From Granulosicoccus sp036478595 (GTDB lineage Bacteria > Pseudomonadota > Gammaproteobacteria > Granulosicoccales > Granulosicoccaceae), in the NCBI GenBank assembly GCA_036478595.1, contig JAZGEF010000068.1:37028-101027 (forward strand): DNA of 64,000 bases. Reading direction: 5' to 3'. A program made the position numbers and the translations under genes. Positions 46,146-55,561 of this stretch are shown one piece after another (within the stretch, counting starts at the first letter, position 1; every line of letters starts with the position of its first letter). The notes under the pieces were generated by a model. That model saw only the letters and a program-made list of their open reading frames with translations, did no database searches and had not been told where the DNA came from.

Positions 46146-47120
46146 TTAACGCGTTTCAGCGGCATCAGGTTCCATCCCTTTCAGAAAACTAAAGAGCTCG
46201 CTGTCAGTCGATAGGATCAGAGTGGTGTCGTCTGCAATGATGCTACTGTATGCCTGCATTGTGCGTGTAAACTCGTAAAAGTCGACCGCCTGTTCGCTCT
46301 GGTTGTAGGCCGTGGCATAAATATCCGACGCCTTGGCATCTGCCGCACCACGAATATCCTCCACCTCGCGGTAGGCTTCAGACTGGATCTTGTTCAGATC
46401 GCGCACACGGTTACCGCGAATTCGAGCGGCTTCACCATTACCTTCCGACAAAAATCGTTCTGCAATCTGACGTCGCTCAGAGATCATTCGATCATAGATC
46501 TTAGGCCGAACACTTTCGTTGTAGTTTATGCGCTTAAAACGGATGTCGAGCAGTTCGATGCCGAACACGCCAACTTTGCGGGATGCGGCCGCGTAGATTT
46601 CCTTTTCTACCAGGCTACGACCTTTTTTGATTGGAACGAGTGAGCCAATGTCCTGTGCCAGCTCCTCGTCGGTTAGTAATGAGTCGCGCAATGGCACCCG
46701 ATCCTTGGTGGTACGGATGAGTTCGATCAGCTGGTGTTTGGCAACGGCATTACGCGTTTCACTGCCCAGAATGTCGTCGAGCCGAGACTGTGCGCTACGC
46801 TCATCACGCAGTCGCAAAAAGAATTGCAGAGGATCGACGATGCGCCAACGGGCGAATAGATCCACCGAGATGTACAACTTGTCCTTGGTTGGCATGTCGG
46901 AGGGTGGGCCATCCCACTCGAGAACACGTTTGTCGATCGGGTTGACGTTCTGCACAAATGGCGTTTTAAATTTCAGCCCCGCTGTGGTGACAGGCTCACC
47001 CACAGGTTTGCCAAACTGGGTGACAATGACCTGCTCCACTTCATTCACCGTGTAAAGCGAATTCATGGCGAGAAAACTCCCGAGTCCGAGCAGCACCAGT
47101 AACATGATGAGTTTGTTCAT
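46146..47120 (-). CDS. hflC: HflC, SPFH/band-7 regulator of FtsH protease
   Basis: This 324-residue protein has one N-terminal membrane anchor (MNKLIMLLVLLGLGSFLAMN) and a periplasmic SPFH domain (QVIVTQFGKPVGEPVTTAGL, VDLFARWRIVDPLQFFLRL). A coiled-coil follows (FLSEGNGEAARIRGNRVRDL). With HflK it forms the large HflKC cage around FtsH. The start overlaps the hflK stop. hfq and hflX, frequent neighbours, are not here. Confidence 0.93.
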   Translation of the reverse strand: MNKLIMLLVLLGLGSFLAMNSLYTVNEVEQVIVTQFGKPVGEPVTTAGLKFKTPFVQNVNPIDKRVLEWDGPPSDMPTKDKLYISVDLFARWRIVDPLQFFLRLRDERSAQSRLDDILGSETRNAVAKHQLIELIRTTKDRVPLRDSLLTDEELAQDIGSLVPIKKGRSLVEKEIYAAASRKVGVFGIELLDIRFKRINYNESVRPKIYDRMISERRQIAERFLSEGNGEAARIRGNRVRDLNKIQSEAYREVEDIRGAADAKASDIYATAYNQSEQAVDFYEFTRTMQAYSSIIADDTTLILSTDSELFSFLKGMEPDAAETR

Positions 47121-48343
47121 GGCTTTAACCCTTTTGATGCATCAAGATTTAACAATGGAAGGATGCCGGACGAACTTTCGTCGACAATGATCTTCGAGCG
47201 GATGCTAGGTAGCACATCCTGCAGCGTCTCAAGATAGATCCGCCGTCGGGTGACTTCAGGCGCGCGCAGATACTCGACCAGTAAAGCATTGAACCGCAAT
47301 GCATCACCTTCCGCTTCATTGATCCGCTTAATGCGATAGCCATCAGCCTCGCGAATGCGCTGATCTTTTTCGCCTTTTGCAAGCGGGATCACTTTGTTGT
47401 AGTCGCGCCGCGCTTCGTTGATCAGCTTCTCTTTTTCCTGTTGCGCCTGATTCACTTCGTTGAAGGAGGCCTGCACAGGTTGAGGCGGGTTGATGTTTTT
47501 CAGCTGAACCTGATCGATGCTGATACCCATTTCATACTTGCTCGATACGGCTTGCATGCCAATCAGCGCTTCAGATTCAATTTCCTGGCGACCGATCGTA
47601 ATAACCTCATCAACCGTTCTGTCGCCAACCACTTCCCGCATGACCGATTCGGACACGTAACGCAATGTGGCACGTGGCTCTCGGACCTCGAACAGAAACT
47701 TCGCCGGATCTGATATGCGGTACTGGACTACCCACTCGACCAGTGCTGCGTTCAAATCACCGGTGACCATTTCGGTTTCAAGCTTGCCGTCTGTGGGACG
47801 TTGGAACGGATCAGCAGCGCCAGCAGTGGAGAAACCGAACTCCTGCTTTAACTGCCGTTTCACAGGCACGACCGTGGCGGTATCGATACCCAGCGGTAAT
47901 TTGAAATGAAGCCCTGGATCCACATCCTTTAGGTACTTTCCGAACCGTTGAACCACTGCCACTGAATCACTGGGCACGGTGTAATAGGCTGTGTATGCGC
48001 CAAATGCCAGTAGCCCCAACAAAGCAATGACTAACAACTTACTTAGGTCGCCACCAGATGAACCCTGGACAGTTCCACCTGCACCACCAGAGCCACCACC
48101 ATTGGCGTTTCTGTCAATCGGACCGGGGGGGCGTTTACCTGGTTTGCCGTCACCGAATATGCCGGCAAACTGAGCCTTGAACTGACGAATTACCTCGTCG
48201 AGATCAGGCGGGCCATCTCCAGACGGCGGTCCACCCCAAGGGCTTTTTCCGTTGCCACCCGACGACACTACTCGTGGACCTGATTCGTTTGATGAAGGCA
48301 CTGTGTTTAACTCCTGGCCATTGTTCTTGACCGGTGATTGCAT
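47117..48343 (-). CDS. hflK: HflK, SPFH/band-7 regulator of FtsH protease
   Basis: This is a 408-residue partner of HflC. A Gly/Pro-rich cytoplasmic N-terminus (SPWGGPPSGDGPPDLDEVIR) precedes one membrane segment (LLVIALLGLLAFGAYTAYY). The SPFH domain (VAVVQRFGKYLKDVDPGLHF) and an EKEKLINEARRDYNKVIPLA coiled-coil follow. ATG at 48343 is preferred over a TTG-initiated extension to 48391. Confidence 0.93.
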   Translation of the reverse strand: MQSPVKNNGQELNTVPSSNESGPRVVSSGGNGKSPWGGPPSGDGPPDLDEVIRQFKAQFAGIFGDGKPGKRPPGPIDRNANGGGSGGAGGTVQGSSGGDLSKLLVIALLGLLAFGAYTAYYTVPSDSVAVVQRFGKYLKDVDPGLHFKLPLGIDTATVVPVKRQLKQEFGFSTAGAADPFQRPTDGKLETEMVTGDLNAALVEWVVQYRISDPAKFLFEVREPRATLRYVSESVMREVVGDRTVDEVITIGRQEIESEALIGMQAVSSKYEMGISIDQVQLKNINPPQPVQASFNEVNQAQQEKEKLINEARRDYNKVIPLAKGEKDQRIREADGYRIKRINEAEGDALRFNALLVEYLRAPEVTRRRIYLETLQDVLPSIRSKIIVDESSSGILPLLNLDASKGLKP

Positions 48344-48678
48344 ATATAAGTGAGGTTTGAGACTGATTTTAACGACTTCAACCGCACACAAATATACTGA
48401 CTCGCTTTTAGCTCACGAGAATATTAATTAAAGACGATATCCAAACCCGTTCGTCACATACAGTTGCCACACGCGGCGCACTGTGCGTTAGAACATGCCA
48501 AAGAATTGGCTGGTAGCGCAAAACATCTCTATGTCGGCCGCTAGTGTGAAGGTGGTCAGAGCGGACAGCACCGCGCCCAGAGAAACATCACACCGGTTAC
48601 GGCAATGAAGACTATCACGCCAATAGCCTGAACAGGCGATATATGCGAGCACGCCCTGGCACTAAAAAATGAAGTACG
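48344..48678. other. Spacer upstream of hflK
   Basis: This 335-base spacer should hold the hflKC promoter. A minus-strand frame with one hydrophobic run (VQAIGVIVFIAVTGVMFLWA, about 48565-48635) has no good start and may be a fragment. Nothing else is recognised. Confidence 0.4.
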
Positions 48679-49917
48679 TCATCGCAGCAACAGTGCTCTT
48701 GACACCGGCACCATTAAAGCCGCAGTTAACAAGCAATACACACCCATGCACATAAGTTGAAATTCAAAGCCAATACCCAGATCAATCATCCAACCCGTTG
48801 CGCCAGGGCCAAGAGCTGATGCTACAACCATTGCGGCCATAACCACTGATCTGACAGCACCTAAATGCTGAGTGCCATAACATTCAGGCCAAATCGCACC
48901 AAACAAAGAGTTTGATATTCCGTTAGAAATACCGTGTAGCACCATGTAAATAATAATTGCTGTAGGTGCGTCCATCCAACCTAACAAAAAATTACCAATG
49001 CCGAGCGGGATTAGAAAGATCGGTAACAATGCCCGGGCACTAAATCGATCAACTAACGCGCCTGAAACTAGGGAAAACACGATCGTTGTTATTGCTGCGA
49101 TCGCAATGGATCCTGCAATCAACTCTCGCGACCACGCTTTTATTTCACTGATGTGTGTTTGATGGAAAAACACAGCGGTGCCGATAAATGAGGGTGCCAA
49201 TATGCCCGTAAGCATGATCCAGAAAATAGGATCTGCAAGCACTTCGCTGTGTGTCCATTGCCTAGTGTGATCAGCTATTTCCTTTTCAGCTAGCTGCCCT
49301 CTCGGTATTCGTTCCTTTCTCATTAACAGGTAAGTTGCAGGTAGTGCCACAAACACCATCAGAGCGGCGGCCAGTACCCAACTTGCCCGCCACCCGATCA
49401 AGGCAAGCAGGCTAACCATGGCAAATGGCAGTACACCTGAACCTATTTGAAAACCCATTGACGTAATTGAAACTGCCCGCCCCCGCTCGGCAGAATACCA
49501 GCGTCCCATCGCAACCATCGCGATATGAGACATCATGCCTTGTCCGAATAAGCGCAGCGCATATATCACCAACACCAGCATCCACACGGATGAGACCATC
49601 GACATTGCAAGACAAGCCAGGCTCAGCGCAATGCATACCCAGAATGCGACATGACTGACTGCGTAGTGATCCACGACACGACCAAGCCATACCAGCGTGA
49701 CGGCAGATGCAAGCGTGCCCATCATATAGATGCCACCGAAATCACCGTGGCTTAGTGAAAACGTTTCTCTGATTTCGCTGCCGAACAAGGCAATAAAGTA
49801 GGTTTGTCCAAAGCTTGAGAATATCGTTAATATCAAGCCACCGAGTAACCATCGGGCGTTGCTTTGGATAAAGCTAGATGTGTTTGTCACGTTAGTTGAA
49901 GCAGCATGTAATGTCAC
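48679..49917 (-). CDS. MFS transporter
   Basis: This 412-residue protein has 12 predicted helices, the motif-A-like WLGRVVDHYAVSHVAFWV after TM2 and WYSAERGRAVSITSMGFQIG in the TM4-5 region. The layout resembles monocarboxylate-type or NreB-like carriers. The substrate is unknown. It stands alone, without linked enzymes. Confidence 0.87.
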   Translation of the reverse strand: MTLHAASTNVTNTSSFIQSNARWLLGGLILTIFSSFGQTYFIALFGSEIRETFSLSHGDFGGIYMMGTLASAVTLVWLGRVVDHYAVSHVAFWVCIALSLACLAMSMVSSVWMLVLVIYALRLFGQGMMSHIAMVAMGRWYSAERGRAVSITSMGFQIGSGVLPFAMVSLLALIGWRASWVLAAALMVFVALPATYLLMRKERIPRGQLAEKEIADHTRQWTHSEVLADPIFWIMLTGILAPSFIGTAVFFHQTHISEIKAWSRELIAGSIAIAAITTIVFSLVSGALVDRFSARALLPIFLIPLGIGNFLLGWMDAPTAIIIYMVLHGISNGISNSLFGAIWPECYGTQHLGAVRSVVMAAMVVASALGPGATGWMIDLGIGFEFQLMCMGVYCLLTAALMVPVSRALLLR

Positions 49918-50208
49918 TAAGCCTATTCGTGGCCAAGTAGCGCTTGGACAACTGCTAGATGCTCGCTTTGGTGATGGTACACTAACGTTGCAGTAAATAT
50001 TGTATAGCGAAAAATTGATATTCTATCGGCATTGGCCGCGCTGTCTTAGTTGCCTCCATGTGCTACATCACACACTAGTGAAGCTGTCGCTAATCGCGCT
50101 ACTACCTTGGATCAGCCGCTTCAAAAAGCTTCCAACCCTCTTGACACTATTTTAACTAAGCTCTATTTAGCGAACTGAATGAATGTGAGATCTGAACTGA
50201 AAAGTCGC
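49918..50208. other. Spacer between MFS gene and gntK
   Basis: This 291-base region lies upstream of the MFS gene and downstream of gntK. It contains a promoter-like pair on the plus strand (listed separately). No gene is seen. Confidence 0.4.
50141..50169 (+). promoter_or_regulatory. Sigma-70-like promoter pointing into gntK antisense
   Basis: TTGACA (50141-50146) and TATTTA (50164-50169) are 17 bases apart. Both are good sigma-70 matches, but no plus-strand gene follows. Transcription would run antisense through gntK. Confidence 0.35.
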
Positions 50209-50718
50209 TTACCGATGCTGCTTAGTTACAAACTCAATTGCCTCAGAGACAACGTCCGCTATCGTTTGATCAATATCGATTACAACCCCATTTTCATCGT
50301 ATTCTAGTGGTTCCAATAACGCTAATTGGCTATCAAGCAAGCCTACAGGCATGAAATGATTTTCTCGATTGGACATGCGACTAGCGATGACAGCATGACT
50401 GGCATTCAGATGAACAAATCCAATCGGCGCGCCTGTGTTGTTTAGCAGCTTATCGCGGTAGGCTCGCCGTAGAGCCGAGCAACTCACCACTACGCCTGTG
50501 TTGCATGCCTGCATTGTATTGGCAACACGATTTAACCATGGCCATCGATCGTCATCGCTTAGGGCTTCTCCACGCCGCATTTTTTCGATGTTAGCTTCGC
50601 TATGAAGCTCATCCGCTTCGATCAAAGTCGCACCAAGATGCTCAGCCAGTAGCGCGGCAATAGTGCTTTTGCCGCAGGCCGTAACGCCCATAACGACGAA
50701 GTGATTTAAGTTACTCAT
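50209..50718 (-). CDS. gntK: Gluconokinase
   Basis: This 169-residue P-loop kinase has MGVTACGKSTIAALLAEHL (Walker A), IEADELHSEANIEKMRRGEA and DDDRWPWLNRVA, which are standard in GntK, and CSALRRAYRDKL in the lid region. It converts D-gluconate to 6-phosphogluconate. It lies 22 bases after the lacI-type gene on the same strand and is probably cotranscribed with it, opposite a sugar or polyol transporter operon. Confidence 0.92.
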   Translation of the reverse strand: MSNLNHFVVMGVTACGKSTIAALLAEHLGATLIEADELHSEANIEKMRRGEALSDDDRWPWLNRVANTMQACNTGVVVSCSALRRAYRDKLLNNTGAPIGFVHLNASHAVIASRMSNRENHFMPVGLLDSQLALLEPLEYDENGVVIDIDQTIADVVSEAIEFVTKQHR

Positions 50719-50740
50719 AGTCTAAGATTGTTTGTTGCCG

Positions 50741-51760
50741 CTACAGGTTGTCTTTCAACAAAATCTCTATCCGTATTTTTTCCTGTGCTGCGACGATCTC
50801 TCGATTATCACTACGAGCACGTAAAATTCTCAGTGTACTGCGTACAGCATGCCCGGGGTTTTGTGCCACGACCGCGTCAATCTGATTATCTAAAAGTGCG
50901 CGTTCGGTAAACGGCGTCCTTTCATGCACAACAATCGTCAATGACTCAAGCGCTACACCATTCGCGAGCTGCTCAATTGGAGTGCGGGCTTCTGAGCTAA
51001 TAACGTATACCGCAACAATGTCGCTATCGTGCTCCAGTTGGCGAGAGATGATGCGTTTTGCTCGTGCCTTATCACCGTGGGTCTCAAGCGTGGGTAGCGC
51101 TGTTAATGCAGGGCACTCATTGATGACACGATCAAAACCTAAGCGGCGCTGAATGTTATTTAAGGAGTGCATGGTGTCAGCAATCACCATGATTTTTCCA
51201 CGTGTTTTGTTCAGGAATTTTGCGAAGATGCTGCCAGCCGTTGCCCCTGCCGCAATATTATCGGCACCGACAAAATCCAAGCTATCTAGCTTTTCTTGCC
51301 CCGATAAAAACTGTACAACTTTGACGCCCCGCTCGTCGAGTCTAGCAATGGCATCTCGCACAGGGGGTGATGCTGGGGCCATTATGGCAATGCCATCCGT
51401 TTTGCCCGGCTCTATATTCGCTAGGTAATTGGCTACGTCGTGCGGATCTTGCATGCTGAGCTGTATGCACTCGATGTCAGTGACATCAGATTTCATATCG
51501 ACCCGAGCGGCTTTCGCCTGATCGATAAGCTCTTGCAGGTATTCACCACCCACTGTCGGAAAAACAAAGCGAAAGGTATAGATCCGATTTTTTACCAGGT
51601 TCACGGCCGACAAATTGCGCACGAAACCGATCACAGTGATTGCTTGTAGCACTTTTTCTCGTGAGCGGCTACTCACGTTTGGGCGGTCGTTTAAGACGCG
51701 ATCAACCGTGGCAAGGCTTACGCCTGCAGCTTGGGCCAGATCTTTGGTCGTTGGTCGCAT
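50741..51760 (-). CDS. LacI-family transcriptional regulator
   Basis: This 339-residue repressor has an N-terminal helix-turn-helix (TTKDLAQAAGVSLATVDRVL) and a hinge. A periplasmic-binding-like effector domain follows, with DGIAIMAPASPPVRDAIARL. It diverges from the sugar ABC operon. Two GAGGTACG-containing palindromes between them are the probable operators. Confidence 0.92.
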   Translation of the reverse strand: MRPTTKDLAQAAGVSLATVDRVLNDRPNVSSRSREKVLQAITVIGFVRNLSAVNLVKNRIYTFRFVFPTVGGEYLQELIDQAKAARVDMKSDVTDIECIQLSMQDPHDVANYLANIEPGKTDGIAIMAPASPPVRDAIARLDERGVKVVQFLSGQEKLDSLDFVGADNIAAGATAGSIFAKFLNKTRGKIMVIADTMHSLNNIQRRLGFDRVINECPALTALPTLETHGDKARAKRIISRQLEHDSDIVAVYVISSEARTPIEQLANGVALESLTIVVHERTPFTERALLDNQIDAVVAQNPGHAVRSTLRILRARSDNREIVAAQEKIRIEILLKDNL

Positions 51761-51837
51761 AGGCCTCTTTTTATTAATGAAACAAAGTACTTAGAACCAC
51801 TGTTTTGACCCAATTCTCTTTAAAAATCAAGCGAAAA

Positions 51838-51851
51838 GAGGTACGAACCTC
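51838..51851. promoter_or_regulatory. LacI-type operator candidate 1
   Basis: GAGGTACGAACCTC is a near-perfect palindrome with 6-base arms GAGGT(A)/(A)CCTC. It shares GAGGTACG with operator 2, whose centre is 30 bases away. Confidence 0.6.
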
Positions 51852-51860
51852 AAATAATGC

Positions 51861-51890
51861 TTGCTTTGAGGTACGTGCCTCAGTTATAAA
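51861..51890 (+). promoter_or_regulatory. Promoter of the sugar ABC operon
   Basis: TTGCTT (51861-51866) and TATAAA (51885-51890) are 18 bases apart. The -35 matches the consensus at three positions only and the -10 at five. Operator 2 fills the spacer, so a bound repressor would block RNA polymerase. Confidence 0.5.
51867..51882. promoter_or_regulatory. LacI-type operator candidate 2
   Basis: TGAGGTACGTGCCTCA is a 16-base palindrome (arms TGAGG(T)AC / GT(G)CCTCA) between the -35 and -10 boxes of the transporter operon. Confidence 0.65.
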
Positions 51891-52073
51891 TTACTTTCAC
51901 AGAGGTAGTTGAGTAACATTCGAGTCGCTCACCAGTGCTGATAAGGCCGCTTTTCGGACCATCTGTGAGAGCTGCAGATGGTTGGGTGTGATCAACAAAC
52001 CTGTTCAGTTGCAAATGATCTTGTGTAATACGCACCTCGATTAATATCGAGCTGCGACTAGGAGGAAAAATTA

Positions 52074-53402
52074 ATGAAATCTAAATATCTAAAATCAGTG
52101 GCTGGCCTCTCGGTGCTTGCCGCCTCTACCTTCGGCGCCAAAATGGCTCAAGCTGAAGATTTAACGCTGTGCTGGGCAGCTTGGGACCCGGCCAACGCCT
52201 TGGTAGAGCTCAGTAAAGATTTTGAAGCCCAATCTGGCCACAACATGAATTTTGAGTTTGTTCCGTGGCCTAATTTTGCTGATCGCATGCTCAACGAATT
52301 AAATTCTGGAGGCAAGCTGTGTGATTTGATGATCGGTGATTCCCAGTGGATCGGCGGAGCTGCCGAAAACGGTCACTACATCAAAATGAATGATTTCTTT
52401 GATAAAGAAGGCATTGACATGGCTAACTTCATCCCTGCCACGGTAACCGGATATTCAGAATGGCCGAAAGGTACGCCTAACTACTGGGCACTGCCAGCTT
52501 TTGGTGATGTGGTCGGATGGACTTACCGCAAGGATTGGTTTTCTCGCCCTGATCTACAAGCAGAATTTATGGACAAACATGGACGCAAGCTCGATGCGCC
52601 CAAAAGCTTGGAAGAACTAAAGCAAGTTGGTGAATTTTTTCAAAACCGCACCATAGATGGCAACAAAGTTTACGGCGCATCCATCTATACCGAACGCGGA
52701 TCTGAAGGCATCACGATGGGTGTAACCAATGCACTCTATAACTACGGCTTTTTATACGAAAACCCTGACAAGCCTTATGACATTGAAGGCTTTGTAAACT
52801 CTGAAGGTGCTATAGCAGGCCTTGAATATTATAAGTCACTCTATGACTGCTGCACCCCGCCAGGCTCCTCTGATTGGTACATGTCAGAAAACATCGATGC
52901 GTATAAATCAGGGCAAGTTGCCATGCAAATGAACTTTGCCTTTATCTGGCCTGGTGTTGAATCTGATCCAAACGTAGGCGGCGGCAAATCGGGTTACTTC
53001 CCTAACCCCGCCGGCCCAGGTGGACAGTTTGCACAGCTAGGTGGGCAAGGTATCTCTGTTGTTGCCTATTCGGAAAAGCAGGATGCAGCGCTTGAGTATA
53101 TTAAATGGTTTGCACAGACTGAAGTACAAAACAACTGGTGGAAATCAGGTGGCTACTCTGCACTGAGCGCCGTTGTAGAGGATCCAGGTTTTGCTACCAG
53201 TCAACCCTATGCACAAACGTTTCTCGATTCAATGGCCATTGTAAAAGACTTTTGGGCAGAGCCTTCTTATGCCTCGCTGTTGCTACCCATGCAATCGCGT
53301 ATTCATAACTACGTTATTGCAGGCCAAGGCACGGCAAAAGAAGCACTCGACGCGCTGGTTAAAGACTGGGATGAAGTGTTTGAAGACGAAGGTCTGAAAT
53401 AG
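52074..53402 (+). CDS. Sugar/polyol ABC transporter substrate-binding protein (family 1)
   Basis: This is a 442-residue extracellular-solute-binding protein. The signal peptide MKSKYLKSVAGLSVLAASTF ... AQA ends at about residue 27. The mature part has LCWAAWDPANALVELSKDFE and WPNFADRMLNELNSGGKLCD, and later GKSGYFPNPAGPGGQFAQLG. It should bind the substrate for the downstream permeases. AGGAGG (52060-52065) is a strong ribosome-binding site. It is the first gene of the operon and is followed by a hairpin. Confidence 0.93.
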   Translation: MKSKYLKSVAGLSVLAASTFGAKMAQAEDLTLCWAAWDPANALVELSKDFEAQSGHNMNFEFVPWPNFADRMLNELNSGGKLCDLMIGDSQWIGGAAENGHYIKMNDFFDKEGIDMANFIPATVTGYSEWPKGTPNYWALPAFGDVVGWTYRKDWFSRPDLQAEFMDKHGRKLDAPKSLEELKQVGEFFQNRTIDGNKVYGASIYTERGSEGITMGVTNALYNYGFLYENPDKPYDIEGFVNSEGAIAGLEYYKSLYDCCTPPGSSDWYMSENIDAYKSGQVAMQMNFAFIWPGVESDPNVGGGKSGYFPNPAGPGGQFAQLGGQGISVVAYSEKQDAALEYIKWFAQTEVQNNWWKSGGYSALSAVVEDPGFATSQPYAQTFLDSMAIVKDFWAEPSYASLLLPMQSRIHNYVIAGQGTAKEALDALVKDWDEVFEDEGLK

Positions 53403-53431
53403 GTCTGCTCGATCAATCAGATCGTCTCCAC

Positions 53432-53463
53432 TGCGAAGCCGGGTGTTATCTACCGGCTTCGCA
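53432..53463 (+). terminator. Hairpin between binding-protein and permease genes
   Basis: TGCGAAGCCGG (53432-53442) and CCGGCTTCGCA (53453-53463) form a perfect 11-bp stem with a 10-base loop, followed by ATTTCAT. It is likely to lower expression of the downstream genes relative to the binding protein, or to protect the upstream mRNA. Confidence 0.7.
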
Positions 53464-53490
53464 ATTTCATAAACCTGCAGAGAGTGTACG

Positions 53491-54438
53491 ATGTCGGGCG
53501 AGAGCACAAACACAACCACGCGCATCAAACCAGCAAAACTAGTCAATTCGGCCAAAGGCTTGTCGGATCGAATGATTGCCTGGATCTTCATAGCACCGAC
53601 GATAATCATACTACTAGCGATAAATATATTTCCATTGATCTGGACGGTCTACCTTAGTTTCACTAATTACCGCGTTAACCGCCCTAACAAAGATGTCGAA
53701 TTTATTGGCCTGCGTAACTATGAACGCATTTTATCGGATACCGACATCTGGATCACGATGCAGGCAACAGCCCACTTTCTGATTTGGACCATCATATTTC
53801 AGGTGCTAATTGGATTTACATTAGCCTACCTAATTAATAAAAAATTCAAAGGTAACGATCTTTGGACCACCATCATCGTACTTCCTATGATGCTGTCCCC
53901 AGCGGTGGTCGGTAACTTCTGGACATTCCTCTATCAGCCACAAATAGGTTTGTTCAACTATGTGGTGGGCTTCGTAAGCGGAGCTGACCCTTCCAGCTTT
54001 TCGATGATTGGCGATGTGGCTTTAGCGCCTTGGGCAATTGTTATTGTTGACACATGGATGTGGACGCCGTTCGTCATGCTGATCTGCCTTGCAGGTTTGC
54101 GCTCAATCCCCGATAGCATCTACGAGGCGGCAGAGTGTGATCGTGCCAGCAAGTGGCGACAGTTTTGGACCATTACCATCCCTATGGTGTTGCCGTTTCT
54201 GATGCTCGCCGTATTGTTTCGCGGTATCGAGAACTTCAAGATGTTCGACTTAGTGGTGCAGTTAACTGGCGGTGGCCCAGGCTCCACCACTGAGCTGACC
54301 TCCATCAATCTTAAGCGAGAGGCATTTGAGAAATGGCGCACCGGATACGCTTCCGCCTATGCCGTCATTTTGTTTGTCACCATTTTTGGTATTGCTTCGA
54401 TCTATGTTAAAGCGCTTAACAAGGTGAAAGAACGATGA
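53491..54438 (+). CDS. Sugar ABC transporter permease (MalF/UgpA type)
   Basis: This 315-residue permease has six membrane segments. TM1 is WIFIAPTIIILLAINIFPLI, followed by WTVYLSFTNYRVN, and the EAA loop is IYEAAECDRASKWRQFWTI. It forms the channel with the next permease, whose start overlaps its stop (ATGA). Confidence 0.93.
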   Translation: MSGESTNTTTRIKPAKLVNSAKGLSDRMIAWIFIAPTIIILLAINIFPLIWTVYLSFTNYRVNRPNKDVEFIGLRNYERILSDTDIWITMQATAHFLIWTIIFQVLIGFTLAYLINKKFKGNDLWTTIIVLPMMLSPAVVGNFWTFLYQPQIGLFNYVVGFVSGADPSSFSMIGDVALAPWAIVIVDTWMWTPFVMLICLAGLRSIPDSIYEAAECDRASKWRQFWTITIPMVLPFLMLAVLFRGIENFKMFDLVVQLTGGGPGSTTELTSINLKREAFEKWRTGYASAYAVILFVTIFGIASIYVKALNKVKER

Positions 54439-55373
54439 GTTACTCGGTAACAGCACCCTCGACGCGGCAAAAGTGGGTTGCCGGGACTATGGTGATTGGA
54501 TACGCACTGATTACCCTACTGCCCTTGGTGTGGATTGTTGCAACCGGATTTAAATCCTCTTCCGACGCCATCGCCTACCCACCCAAAGTGGTCTTTAAGC
54601 CAACCGTTGAAGGATATGTAAACCTGTTTACAAACCAAACCCGACTCAACACTGAAAAAGCTGCTGAGCCACGGGAAGATCTGCCTTGGTATGAACAACT
54701 GGTACGCGAAAAAGGCAATACCATTGTTGGTCAGTCTCGGTTTTCCGAACGCTTTTTTAATTCCGTGATTATCGGTTTTGGCTCAACCTTTTTCGCTATC
54801 GTGCTGGGCACTGCTGCGGCTTATGCTTTCTCGCGATTCAAGGTTCCGCTCAAAGACGATCTACTTTTTTTCATATTATCGACACGGATGATGCCGCCGA
54901 TTGCAGTGGCTATACCCATTTTTTTAATGTTTAGACAGCTCGGCCTTAACGATACACATGCGGGCATGATTTTGTTGTACACAGCGGTAAACCTGTCGTT
55001 AGCGGTGTGGTTAATCAATGGCTTCATTGATGAAATACCCATAGAGTACGAGGAAGCCGCCCTGATTGACGGCTACACACGCTTCCAGGCTTTCTACAAA
55101 GTGGTATTGCCACAGGCGGCCACCGGTATCGCCTCTACCGCTATTTTCTGTTTGATCTTTGCCTGGAACGAATACGCGTTTGCGGTACTACTCACCTCAG
55201 GCACGGCGCAAACCGCCCCTCCGTTTATCCCCACGATAATCGGTGTTGCCGGACAAGACTGGCCGGCTGTTGCCGCGGGAGCCACTTTATTTTTGCTGCC
55301 AGTCACAGTATTTACCGTGATGCTGCGTAAGCATTTGTTGCGTGGTATCACGTTTGGAGCGGTGCGTAAATGA
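54435..55373 (+). CDS. Sugar ABC transporter permease (MalG/UgpE type)
   Basis: This 312-residue permease has TM1 VIGYALITLLPLVWIVATGF, a periplasmic loop of about 80 residues, and the EAA motif YEEAALIDGYTRFQAFYKVV. It ends in LRGITFGAVRK. It overlaps both neighbours by 4 bases, showing tight coupling. Confidence 0.93.
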   Translation: MSYSVTAPSTRQKWVAGTMVIGYALITLLPLVWIVATGFKSSSDAIAYPPKVVFKPTVEGYVNLFTNQTRLNTEKAAEPREDLPWYEQLVREKGNTIVGQSRFSERFFNSVIIGFGSTFFAIVLGTAAAYAFSRFKVPLKDDLLFFILSTRMMPPIAVAIPIFLMFRQLGLNDTHAGMILLYTAVNLSLAVWLINGFIDEIPIEYEEAALIDGYTRFQAFYKVVLPQAATGIASTAIFCLIFAWNEYAFAVLLTSGTAQTAPPFIPTIIGVAGQDWPAVAAGATLFLLPVTVFTVMLRKHLLRGITFGAVRK

Positions 55374-55558
55374 ATGCATTTTTTGAAGGATTGTTTGGGC
55401 TTCGTCGTGGCCCTTGGGAGTTGCTTGCATCCCTGCTCATTGCGATTGGTATCGTAATGTTGATGCAGCCGTACCTGCTCTCTCTATACACCTATTCATT
55501 TATTGTGACGTTGATCGGAACAATCATGTTCATCATCGTCAGCCATTTTCGAGAGTAA
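55370..55558 (+). CDS. Small membrane protein inside the sugar ABC operon
   Basis: This 62-residue protein has two hydrophobic helices (LLASLLIAIGIVMLMQPYLL and YSFIVTLIGTIMFIIVSHF) and a short basic N-terminus. It overlaps the permease stop and lies 4 bases before an ATPase gene. A small membrane gene also sits inside the glycerol transporter operon glpSTPQV (DUF2160), although the sequences are not obviously alike. It may be an accessory subunit. Confidence 0.75.
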   Translation: MNAFFEGLFGLRRGPWELLASLLIAIGIVMLMQPYLLSLYTYSFIVTLIGTIMFIIVSHFRE

Positions 55559-55561
55559 GGC

